64,000 bases of DNA from Scalesia atractyloides (taxonomy: Eukaryota; Streptophyta; Magnoliopsida; Asterales; Asteraceae): NCBI GenBank assembly GCA_947069175.1, contig CAMTDV010000022.1, positions 37,289,476 to 37,353,475 of the forward strand, in the 5' to 3' direction. Under the pieces are notes generated by a model. That model had not been told where the DNA came from. It saw only the letters and a program-made list of their open reading frames with translations, and made no database searches. This document shows, in pieces, positions 54,769 to 64,000 of this stretch. The translations under genes were made by a program, and so were the position numbers. Each line of letters opens with the position of its first letter. Positions within the stretch are counted from its first letter, which is position 1.

Positions 54769-56153
54769 ATGTCTTCTAATTCCGCTCGTAGGAAGATGAG
54801 AGCAGAAAAAGCTCGCGAGCGTATGGTTGCCCAAATCGCTCAACAAATGGCTGCCGTAATACCCAACATTGTAGTCCAAGTCCAACAAGCCCTTACCGCT
54901 AATCCCGTCAATCAAGAAGTTCAAAATATTGTCAACCCTCCCCCAAATACCACTAAATGCACCTACAAGCATTTCAAATCCTGCGACCCTACAAAATACG
55001 AAGGGACTGAAGGTGTCACCGCTCTTCTCTATTGGTTTGAAGAAATGGAAAACATTTTCCTAAATTGCGATTGCCCCGATGATCGCAAAGTGCGATATGC
55101 TACTGGTCGTTTATTTGGAATAGCACTTACTTGGTGGAATACAGAGAAGGCTAAACAAGGTGTTGAAGATGCTATGACTTTGACTTGGGAAGAGTTGAAG
55201 GAAATCATGACAGACGGTTTTGCCCAAGGAGCGAAATCAAGAAATTAGAGGATGAGTTCTATTCGTTGAAACAAAAGGAAGGCGACCACACCACGTACAA
55301 CAAAAGATTCCTTGAGTTAAATCAAATGGTTCCCAACTTGTTCACTCCCCTATACCGTTTGATCGAACACTACATTCGAGGTCTTCCTTCAAAAATTCAA
55401 GACTCTGTAATAAGTACCACACCTGCAACTTTGGAAGCAGCAATGGAGATAGCTACAGAGCTCACCGAGAACCGTATACGGAATAAAGACTTCAAGGAGG
55501 AGAAGAAGAAAGATAAAGCATCAACTGAAACCTCCAACTCCACCCAAACCGAATCCCCTTCTCAACCCATTTCCAAGAGAAAACGAGATGGGCAACTTTT
55601 CGCTGTCACCCAACGCAATCAACCAGTCTCACAAGCCGTACCCCTCCAAGCAACCCCAATCACTCAAGTAGCACCCAACTCAACTTACCCAAATAAGAAA
55701 CCATACCTTGGACCTCACCCTCAATGCAATACCTGTTCTTATCACCATCCATTTACCTTACCTTGTCGACTATGTGCGAATTGTGGACGCTATGGTCATT
55801 CGAGCAAGGTTTGCCGCACCTCTCAAAGCCAAATCTTACCCCCTACTCAAAACATGATCCAAACATATCAACAACCCCAATACCCCATGTTACCTTATGT
55901 TCGAGCTTGTTTTAATTGTGGCGACCCTACCCATTATAGAAACACGTGCCCTCGATTAGTTAACATCATACACGCCCAAGCTCAAGCAAACCCAGTTAAC
56001 CAAGCAAATCAAGAAAACCCAACCACTAGGCCACCAGCAAGAGGAAGAGTTTTCAACATCAACACCAATCCTGTTGAAGATAATGACGGCCCAAACGAAA
56101 TCACCCAACTAGTCCCCTTCACTGAAAATCAAGATTCAACTCCAACCGCTTAG
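54769..56153 (+). pseudogene. TR-GAG I gag, one frameshift
   Basis: Gag particle protein, about 460 codons. The first frame (54769-55248) holds the Gag core: KHFKSCDPTKYEGTEGVTAL, WFEEMENIFLNCDC, ATGRLFGIALTWWNTEKAK. At about 55211 one base is missing relative to TR-GAG II and the reading moves to 55185-56153: KKLEDEFYSLKQKEGDHTTY, RLIEHYIRGLPSKIQDSV, then two CCHC knuckles (CANCGRYGHSSKVC near 55778-55820 and CFNCGDPTHYRNTC near 55909-55950). It ends with a short acidic tail and TAG, with no protease. The start is chosen by conservation with TR-GAG II and the basic N-terminus (RKMRAEKARERMV). Apart from the frameshift the coding sequence is clean. Confidence 0.85.
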
Positions 56154-56695
56154 TTTTATGTTTTCTTTATGATTATCTCAATTTTCACGTGTCTCAATTT
56201 TAAATTGGAAATTTATCCAAGAATCTTAATGTGAATTACTATTTCAGTTTTATTTTTATACTCATTGATTTAACATTCATATCATCATACCTCACGACAT
56301 ATCACAGTGTCATCATTTAAAGAAGTTGAGCTGTGTCTCACTTCTACATGGACTAACCTCTCCATCATAACAAACGAGAGAGGTACTGTCATCATTCAAA
56401 CATGTATGCTATCAGAATTAAGACTCAAGCTTTGGTTGATTGTGTTTGTTTCTGTTTTAGAGTCACATAGAACTAGTCATAACTAACGGATAAAGCCAAT
56501 GAAAATTTGACGAGAATATGGTGGATACGCCGCTGGTACTTCCTATATATAAGTATTCTTGGCAAAGGATCAGAGGCATTGTCAGGCGGTTATGAGAAGT
56601 TCCATGTAGGATTTGGTAATGTCTTGGTTGAAGTTTGTTTTATACTCACTGATTTAACATTCATATCATCTCATCATTTAAAGAAACTGGATTGT
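56154..56695 (+). other. 3' UTR of TR-GAG I, interrupted
   Basis: Contains one copy of the conserved block around 56497-56610 (ATGGTGGATACGCCGCTGG). It stops at GGATTGT where TR-GAG II begins; in TR-GAG II the same sequence continues GTCATCAATCC. No polypurine tract here. Confidence 0.75.
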
Positions 56696-56881
56696 TGTAA
56701 CATCCGCCAAAAAACTGGATTTACCAAACCCGCTTCGTTTATTAACCGAACAACCAGTTAAAAATTTCGTTGCGTATTTAATGCCCAAATTAATTTTAAA
56801 CGATACATAATTAATAAGTATATTAGAATATAAAATTTATTTTTGAAAATGTAATAAAAATAATGAAATAAAAATAAAATA

Positions 56882-56963
56882 CTGCTGCCGGGTTTCGAAC
56901 CCGGGTCAGCCAAAGGTTACACAAAGACTTAACTCACACTCGCTCAACCGCTCCGCCACTTGT
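56882..56963 (-). other. tRNA-like module T1 (antisense), TR-GAG II 5' LTR
   Basis: Minus strand GGCGGAGCGGTTGAGCG (class II-like D arm) and GGTTCGAAACC in a perfect T arm CCGGG/CCCGG; boxes 57 nt apart. Confidence 0.78.
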
Positions 56964-57950
56964 GTTGTTTGTTAACATATTGAAACAATTAATACATAAA
57001 TCAATCTGGAAATCAAAACCCAGTTACTCAAACGCGCCCAAATCCGTTCACGTCGGAAATCCCGACAATTTCGTCAAATTTGGCCGTTTCTTTTTAGTCA
57101 TAACGTATGCATTAACACTAAGATCGGTTATAACCGAAGAAAACCATCAATTTCATTCATTGCTTTGAATTTCTATTGAAACCGAAAATACAATCCAAAT
57201 TCGGGATTGTACCTTGTTCATCAGTTAGGCTCACGTATCTATTCAACTCACACTCATCATTTCGCACAGAAAACTTCGCCGGAAGTCGCCGGAATGCTCT
57301 GAAAAATTACCGGAAAGTTTCGCCGGAAAACCGAATTCAATCCACCTTTTCTTCTTACCAAAAAATAAGATCATAGAACTCGTACTAACATCACTCCCAC
57401 TCACATTAAACCTTTAAAGAATCTCTGTCACAAGAAATTTCACTCGCCGGAATTCTCTGCAAGTCGCCGGAAAACAGAGACTTTCATCTACGCGGTAAAT
57501 ACCTCGACTTTTCTGTTTTATTCCATTATTATACAAATTCTAACATCACTCCATCACTCAGAATCAACCCCAGACGACATTGCCGGATTTCCTATTTTCG
57601 CCGGAAAAGTTCTGAAATTCCAGAAACTCGCAGTTAACCGGTATGATCACTCAAACATACTGATAATCATTACTCATTAGTTCAATTTCACATCTAATCC
57701 CTCCAAACTGTTAATTGATTCTAACAGCCGAAGGTTCCAAAACAGAGCCGACGAGCTTCGGCGGATTTTCTGAAGAAGACGATCTGTTCGGTATTTTCTT
57801 TCCCCAAACTCTTCGGTTCAATACTTTTCAATTGTTCATCTTGTTCATTAACCGAATTAATCAAGTATCAGTTAGATAACTGTTGCCTGAGTTTTGAACG
57901 AAGAAGACGAAGTAGTTATAATATAAGTTTAATTAAAATCAGTTTATGAA

Positions 57951-58034
57951 CGGGTTAGACACACAGTCCAGGGGTGGACTGTGTGCGAACAAAAACACGC
58001 ATACGTCCCGAGTTCGATTCTTGTCACACGCACC
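57951..58034 (+). other. tRNA-like module T2, TR-GAG II 5' LTR
   Basis: CACACAGTCC/GGACTGTGTG hairpin retained; loop AGGGGT instead of AGCGGT; box B AGTTCGATTC. Confidence 0.72.
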
Positions 58035-58122
58035 TTCACAGAAATAAAATGCCTTTTTTTTAGAGGCCGGACCGGGTTAACTCCGTTAGATGTTAAGTAT
58101 AATAAAAACCAGAATAATTACC

Positions 58123-58202
58123 AAGTTAGACACACAGTCCAGCGGTGGACTGTGTGCCAAACTAAACCACAGGTCCTGGGTTCGAGACCTGTGGAGTGCA
58201 CC
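58123..58202 (+). other. tRNA-like module T3, TR-GAG II 5' LTR
   Basis: Hairpin and box B GGTTCGAGAC as in 52518-52596, with CCACAGGTC/GACCTGTGG kept. Confidence 0.75.
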
Positions 58203-58291
58203 GAGTTGTGACATTAAAATCGTTTTTAAAATAAATGATTTTCGGATTAATTCAATTAGTATATAAATATAATTAAAAACAGAAATATTTC

Positions 58292-58370
58292 AGGTTAGAC
58301 ACGTAGCTCAGTTGGTAGAGCTGCGTGCACGCGAACGGGAGGTCTCGGGTTCGAGCCTCACCCGGCGCAT
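58292..58370 (+). other. tRNA-like module T4, TR-GAG II 5' LTR
   Basis: TAGCTCAGTTGG and GGTTCGAGCC, 44 nt apart, with D arm GCTC/GAGC and a GCGTGCACGC palindrome where the anticodon arm would be. Confidence 0.8.
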
Positions 58371-58849
58371 ACACTTACACAATAAAATCGGTCAACGGTC
58401 AACGGTCAACAAGTCAATATTTTTTATTATTTTTATTTATTTATTTTATTTAAAAATCAATTAAAAATACTTAAAAATAACATTTTTAAAGTTAGAAAAT
58501 AGCTTAAAACTCACAAAAATTTACCCAAAAATCTTATTAAAGTTGTTAATAAAATCCATTTATTTACCTTACTTTTTCATTATTAATTAGGTTAGTTATT
58601 CCTCGTCGATCAATCCTCTAAACTCGTGCGCATTCATCATCATTCACCAAACGCACCCAAGGTGAGTGAATCTCTACAAATTCCCCGTTTAAATCACGTT
58701 TTTGGGGTGTATCATGTGTCTTACTATTTATTAGATTTAAATCATTGTGCATACCTCATATCATGAATAAATGTGTATTCAGTTTGTATAAACTGTTTGA
58801 GTGGTTATTGTTTAGATTTAATTTATTACTTTCAGTACATACAATTTCA

Positions 58850-59030
58850 TAGGCCGCCGTCCCCATTACATTATGAGCGTTGAGCATGTTCCCCATTACA
58901 TTATGAGCGTGAACCTGGCGTGCCAACATACGATCGGCTCCGTTTGATTGAGCCTTGATCGAACAGACATTTATCATTTTCAGTACATGCAATACGATCG
59001 GCTCCGTTTGATTGAGCCTTGATCGCACAG
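58850..59030 (+). repeat. Duplicated LTR motifs in TR-GAG II
   Basis: Same organisation as 53240-53423. Confidence 0.75.
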
Positions 59031-59583
59031 TTTTATTTATGTTATATATTTATGCGAGTTGATATGTTATTGTATGCTGTTGGTTTGTTAATGTATGTTA
59101 TTGTTTGTTGTTGTTTGATATCGTATGCTAATGGTTTGTGATTATATGATGTTGTTTTGTTAATGTATGTTATTGTTTGTTGTGGTTTGTTATTGTATGC
59201 TAATTGTTGTTATTGTATGTTTATTTACATTTGTTCATATATGAATATTGCACAAGTTTTCCATATTAAATACAACCAGAAATAAATAATAAATGTTTTC
59301 TAACAAGGTTCACTCGCCAACTTTTTGTTGATCCAAAAACCATTTTTACATATGATACAGGTGAACAGGATGAAGCAAGGAAAACATAGGAAATTGCCTT
59401 AGAAGAAAAAAAATGAAGTTTAGAAGGATGATTAGAACATGTTGTATTTGTTTGATATGATTGTATGATCTCTTTTAAATTGAAATAATAAATATGAAAC
59501 CTTGTAATAAATGTCATGGGCTTTGATGAAAACCCAATCATGCCCCGGTCACCTTTTCCGCTGCGGGTCGGGGTGTGACAGAT

Positions 59584-59595
59584 TGGTATCAGAGC
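59584..59595 (+). promoter_or_regulatory. Primer binding site, TR-GAG II
   Basis: TGGTATCAGAGC three bases after the LTR end TGTGACA. Confidence 0.9.
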
Positions 59596-60425
59596 TTTTG
59601 ACTATAGGGATATAGGATAGGTTATTAGACCCTTAGAGCCTATACTATAGTTGACTAGATTTTAATTGTTTATGTGGTTACATGCAAACTTATGATATTT
59701 ATTTGTTTTATATTTATTACTTACACAAATGCATGCAAACATTTCCAATATTACATTTTGTGATACATAGTGAATTATACTTGCAGTCCAACATACATAC
59801 TTACATACATATTCATCATACATGTTACAATATTCACATATTCAAATCATATTCATACTTCCGTTATTCAAGATTTTGTCGCATTTTTTTTTCATTTTTC
59901 AAATCTCATCAAAGTGAGTTCTGCGACGGGCACGTAGTAACTGTAAGGGTACAAGTACCGGTAGTCGGAACGTCCTGTCTAGGTTGGCATTCGTATAAAT
60001 CCAATATAACGGACCAGTTTGCCTACCTGGGGACTAACGATGAGAGTACGAAGGACCTATTAGACCAAAACATGCCACACCAAACGTCGTTCGAACTAAC
60101 CCCACTTTGAGGTGTCACCGTGTCCACACCTGGACACATTTCGAATATCATACGTTACATAATTCTCGATTTTCTCTGGGTTTTAGTGTACGTAACCAGG
60201 CAAACACATGCGAACCATATGAAAAACCCGGTAATCATGGGGGCCCACGTGATTACGAAGGTGAAGTATGGCGGCATGCAAGGCCCAATTACGAGCAAAG
60301 CCCAAGACATCCTATGGATGTAGTAGGTTTATTTTGCTATGTTTATTTTATGAATGTTCATTCCTAAATACGACACATGATCCCAAAAGCATCCAACTCA
60401 TACTCTTGATATGTATTTCTTGTAG
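59596..60425 (+). other. Leader of TR-GAG II
   Basis: Matches 53939-54768 closely; no supported ORF. Confidence 0.65.
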
Positions 60426-61810
60426 ATGTCTTCTAGTCACGCTTGTAGGAAGATGAGAGCAGGAAAAGCTCGCGAGCGCTTGGTTGCCCTAATCGCTCAA
60501 CAAATGGTTGCCGTAATACCCAACATTATAGTCCAAGTCCAACAAGCCCTTACCGCTAATCCCGTCAATCAAGAAGTTCAAAATATTGTCAACCCTCCCC
60601 CAAACACCACTAAATGCACCTACAAGCATTTCAAATCTTGTGACCCTACAAAATACGAAGCGACTGAAGGTGTTACCGCTCTTCTCTATTGGTTTGAAGA
60701 AATGGAAAACATTTTTCTAACTTGCGATTGCCCAGATGATCGCAAAGTGCGATATGCTACTGGTCGTTTATTTGGAATAGCACTTACTTGGTGGAATACA
60801 GAGAAGGCCAAACGAGGTGTTGAAGATGCTATGACTTTTACTTGGGAAGAGTTGAAAGAAATCATGACAAGACGGTTTTGCCCAAGGAGCGAAGTCAAGA
60901 AATTAGAGGATGAGTTCTATTCGTTAAAACAAAAGGAGGGCGACCACACTACATACAACAAGAGGTTCCTCGAGTTAAATCAAATGGTTCCCAACTTGTT
61001 CACTCCCCACTACCGATTGATCGAGCACTACATCAAGGTCTTCCTTCAAAGATTCAAGACTCTGTAATAAGTACCACACCTGCAACCTTGGAAGCAGCAA
61101 TGGAGTTAGCTACAGAGCTCACTGAGAACCGAATCCGGAACAAAGACTTCAAGGAGGTGAAGAAGAAGGATAAAGCATCGACTGAAACCTCCAACTACAC
61201 CCAAACCGAATCCTCTTCTCAACCCATTTCTAAGAGAAAACGAGACGAGCAACTTTTCGCTGTCACCCAACGCAACCAACCAGCCTTACAAGTCGTACCC
61301 CTCCAAGCTATCCCAATCACTCAAGTAGCACCCAACTCAACCTACCCAAATAAGAAACCTTACCTTGGACCCCACCCTCGATGTAACACCTGTTTTTATC
61401 ACCATCCATCTACCGTACTTTGTCGACTATGTGCGAATTGTGGACGCTATGGTCATTTGAGCAAAGTTTGCCGCACCTCTCAAAACCAAACCTCACCCCC
61501 TACCCAAAACATGATCCAAACGTATCAACAACCCCAATACCCCATGTCCCCATATATTCGAGCTTGTTTCAATTGTGGTGACCCTACCCATTTTAGAAAC
61601 ACGTGCCCTCAATTGGTTAACATCATAAACGCTCAAGCTCAAGCAAACCCAATTAACCAAGCAAATCAAGAAAACCCAACCACTGGGCCACCAGCAAGAG
61701 GAAGAATTTTCAACATCAACGCTAATCCGGTTGAAGATAATGACGGCCCAAACGAAAACACCCAACTAGTCCCCTTCACTGAAAATCAAGATTCAACTCC
61801 CACTGCTTAG
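60426..61810 (+). pseudogene. TR-GAG II gag, one frameshift
   Basis: Same protein as 54769-56153. Frame 60426-61067 is open through the Gag core (FKSCDPTKYEATEGV, FTWEELKEIMTRRFCPRSEV, LNQMVPNLFTPHYRLIEHYI). A one-base deletion at about 61033 then shifts it. The rest reads in the frame ending at 61810: ATELTENRIRNKDFKEVKKK, knuckles CANCGRYGHLSKVC (near 61433-61475) and CFNCGDPTHFRNTC (near 61564-61605), and the acidic tail. The position broken in TR-GAG I is intact here and the reverse also holds. The protein therefore cannot be made whole from either copy. Confidence 0.85.
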
Positions 61811-62868
61811 TTTTATGCTTTCTTTATGTTATCTCAATTCTCACGTGTCTCAATTTTAAATTGGAAGTTTATCCAAGGATCTTAATGCGAATTATTATTT
61901 CAGTTTTGTTTTATACTCATTGATTCAACATTCATACCATCATACATCTCAACGTATTTCAATCTCATTATTTAAAGAAGTTGGGCTGTGTTCCACTTCT
62001 ACATAGACTAACCTCTCCATCACAACAAATGAGAGAGGGACTGTCATCATTCAAACATGTATACTATCAGGATTATGACTCAGGCATTGTTTGTTGTGTT
62101 TATTTATGTTTTAGAGTCACATAGGACTAATCATAGCTTACTTATAAAACCAATGAGAATTTGACGAGGATATGGTGGATACGCCGCTGGTACTTCCTAT
62201 ATATAAGTATTCTTGTCAAAGGATCAGAGGCATTATCAGGCGGTTATGAGAAGTTCCATGTAGGATTTGGTATTGTCTTGATTGAAGTTTGTGATATACT
62301 CACTGATTTAGCATTTATATCATCTCATCCTTTAAAGGAATTTGATTGTGTCATCAATCCAACATGTATGCTATCAGAATTAGGACTCAGATATTGGTTG
62401 TTATGTTTATTTATGTTCTAGAGTCACATCATAGAACCAATCATAATTTACTGATAAAGCCAATGAAAATTTGACAAGAATATGGTGGATACGCCGCTGG
62501 TACTTCCTATATATAAGTATTCTTGCCAAAGGATCAGAGGCATTGTCAGGCGGTTATGAGAAGTTCCATGTAGGTTTTAGTAGTAAAAGTTATGTTTTAG
62601 GATATAATCTAATCTTTCAAACGTACCCAAACTCATATGCATAACATCATACTTAGTCAATCAACTCTGTGTATCCATGTTCCGTCTTCATACACTTTAG
62701 GCAACAAAAAGCGATTCCTGTAGCAGGGTATTCAACCCTTACAAGAAACGTTACCGCCTCAAACAAAATTTAAACTCTTACTCTCTTCTAAGTATGTAAT
62801 TGTCAAATTAAAACGCCATCCTTTCTAGACAAATATGCCACTACTTAAATTTCGGGACGAAATTTCTA
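61811..62868 (+). repeat. 3' UTR of TR-GAG II with tandem duplication
   Basis: Two tandem units of about 310 bp carrying the block ATATGGTGGATACGCCGCTG (62170 and 62480). Near 62850 ATTTCGGGACGAAATTT, a palindrome typical of the end of Tekay-type internal regions, precedes the polypurine tract. No ORF is supported. Confidence 0.75.
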
Positions 62869-62880
62869 AAAGTAGGGGAT
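62869..62880 (+). promoter_or_regulatory. Polypurine tract, TR-GAG II
   Basis: AAAGTAGGGGATA followed within three bases by the LTR start TGTAACATCC. Confidence 0.8.
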
Positions 62881-62882
62881 AC

Positions 62883-64000
62883 TGTAACATCCGCCAAAAA
62901 ACCGGATTTACCAAACCCGCTTCGTTTATTAACCGAACAACCAGTTAAAAATTTCGTTGCGTATTTAATGCCCAAATTAATTTTAAACGATACATAATTA
63001 ATAAGTATATTAGAATATAAAATTTATTTTTGAAAATGTACTAAAAATAATGAAATAAAAATAAAATACTGCTGCCGGGTTTCGAACCCGGGTCAGCCAA
63101 AGGTTACACAAAGACTTTACTCACACTCGCTCAACCGCTCCGCCACTTGTGTTGTTTGTTAACATATTGAAACAATTAATACATAAATCAATCTGGAAAT
63201 CAAAACCCAGTTACTCAAACGCGCCCAAATCCGTTCACGTCGGAAATCCCGACAATTTCGTCAAATTTGGCCGTTTCTTTTTAGTCATAACGTATGCATT
63301 AACACTAAGATCGGTTATAACCGAAGAAAACCATCAATTTCATTCATTGCTTTGAATTTCTATTGAAACCGAAAATACAATCCAAATTCGGGATTGTACC
63401 TTGTTCATCAGTTAGGCTCACGTATCTATTCAACTCACACTCATCATTTCGCACAGAAAACTTCGCCGAAAGTCACCGGAATGCTCTGAAAAATTACCGG
63501 AAAGTTTCGCAACCGAATTCAATCCACCTTTTCTTCTTACCAAAAAATAAGATCATAGAACTCGTACTGACATCACTCCCACTCACCTTAAACCTTTAAA
63601 GAATCTCTGTCGCAAGAAATTTCACTCGCCGGAATTCTCTGCAAGTCGCCGGAAAACCGGGACTTTCATCTATGCGGTAAATACCTCGACTTTTCTGTTT
63701 TATTCCATTATTATACAAATTCTAACATCACTCCATCACTCAAAATCAACCCCAGACGACATTGCCGGATTTCCTGTTTTCGCCGGAAAAGTTCTGAAAT
63801 TCCAGAAACTCGCTGTTAACCGGTATGATCACTCAAACATACTGATAATCATTACTCATTAGTTCAATTTCACATCTAATCCCTCCAAACTGTTAATTGA
63901 TTCTAACAGCCGAAGGTTCCAAAACAGAGCCGACGAGCTTCGCGGATTTTCTGAAGAAGACGATCTGTTCGGTATTTTCTTTCCCCAAACTCTTCGGTTC
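62883..64000 (+). repeat. 3' LTR of TR-GAG II, cut by window end
   Basis: Nearly identical to the first 1.1 kb of 56696-59580. Visible differences include a short deletion after GAAAGTTTCGC near 63510. Confidence 0.9.
63069..63152 (-). other. tRNA-like module T1 (antisense), TR-GAG II 3' LTR
   Basis: Same as 56882-56963 apart from one or two changes. Modules T2-T4 of this LTR lie beyond the window. Confidence 0.75.

Larger units (their letters stand above)
51116..56695 (+). mobile_element. TR-GAG I: gag-only LTR element, 3' end outside window
   Basis: LTR 51116-53923, PBS, 830-bp leader, gag pseudogene, 3' UTR. No protease, RT or integrase. It matches the known TR-GAG class of non-autonomous plant elements. 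Its Gag is nearly identical to the chromovirus Gag where both exist. Inserted in the Copia gag, and interrupted in its own 3' UTR by TR-GAG II at 56696. Confidence 0.8.
56696..59580 (+). repeat. 5' LTR of TR-GAG II
   Basis: TGTAACATCCGCC to GGGGTGTGACA, 2885 bp, with modules T1-T4 and the duplicated GATCGGCTC hairpin (58932-58961, 58996-59025). Confidence 0.9.
56696..64000 (+). mobile_element. TR-GAG II: gag-only LTR element nested in TR-GAG I
   Basis: LTR 56696-59580, PBS, leader, gag, 3' UTR, polypurine tract and the start of the 3' LTR (62883 to the window end). The two LTRs differ at about a dozen positions in 1.1 kb, so insertion was recent relative to TR-GAG I. The left flank ATTGT (56691-56695) predicts the target duplication beyond base 64000. 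Confidence 0.85.

Noticed and set aside
57981..58211. Plus-strand ORF in the TR-GAG II LTR
   Set aside because: It simply reads through two tRNA-like modules; the other LTRs do not keep it open.
24118..58370. tRNA-like modules as functional tRNA genes
   Set aside because: Boxes A and B and arms resemble tRNA, but the acceptor strands do not pair, no normal anticodon arm forms, and all copies lie at the same place in LTRs.
51116..63000. Three-LTR array as a shared-LTR unequal recombination product
   Set aside because: The internal sequence of TR-GAG I joins the second LTR start without its polypurine tract, and LTR identities pair the second with the third LTR. Nested insertion explains both more simply.

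Overview
This window is repeat-dense plant nuclear DNA: a nested stack of LTR retrotransposons with one Mutator-like transposase relic and no convincing intact host gene. The plant features are clear: four kinds of Ty3/Gypsy element (an ATHILA type, a chromovirus of Tekay/Del type and others with the same LTR end plus initiator-tRNA primer site), SIRE-type Copia elements, a MULE/FAR1-type transposase, and solo LTRs with 5-bp target duplications. The SIRE Gag and Athila proteins recall those of Asteraceae (lettuce, Artemisia, Tanacetum). That placement is inference from memory of the families. Nearly every coding region carries stops, frameshifts or deletions.

Layout. 1-3962: 5' end of a minus-strand Gypsy element (here 'G1': acidic coiled-coil ORF, PBS, 3.1-kb LTR), inserted in the 3' LTR of a minus-strand SIRE Copia element (3963-9459) that keeps gag and a protease stub but has lost pol. 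That SIRE sits in a plus-strand Athila element (9460-19859: gag, protease, RT, RNase H, integrase, ATHILA ORF-1-like gene, polypurine tract, 3' LTR). Athila's 3' LTR is cut by minus-strand 'element C' (19860 to at least 38382), which has very long LTRs and a proline-rich ORF but no visible pol. Element C is split by a plus-strand Tekay-like chromovirus (23260-35029), itself split inside its RT by a solo G1 LTR (28171-31199, target duplication AAGAC). A 100-N assembly gap lies at 38383-38482.

38483-41448 is the 5' end of another minus-strand Gypsy element ('D') inserted in a SIRE leader (SIRE-2, 41449-42754). 43056-45530 is the 3' part of a third SIRE. 45531-47840 is largely featureless with one unidentified ORF. 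47841-49693 is a MULE transposase pseudogene, entered by a Gypsy LTR fragment (49694-49961), then a Copia element (49962-51115), then a gag-only element TR-GAG I (from 51116), then TR-GAG II of the same family (56696 to beyond the end).

The most unusual signal is in the LTRs of the Tekay-like and TR-GAG elements. Each full LTR carries one antisense tRNA-like module near its start and two or three sense tRNA-like modules spaced about 170 bp apart. Each sense module has an A box and a B box exactly 44 nt apart (tRNA geometry), and a D-arm hairpin extended to 9-11 bp whose paired bases covary between families. The Tekay-like and TR-GAG Gags are nearly the same where both survive, so the chromovirus family is a plausible helper for the gag-only family.
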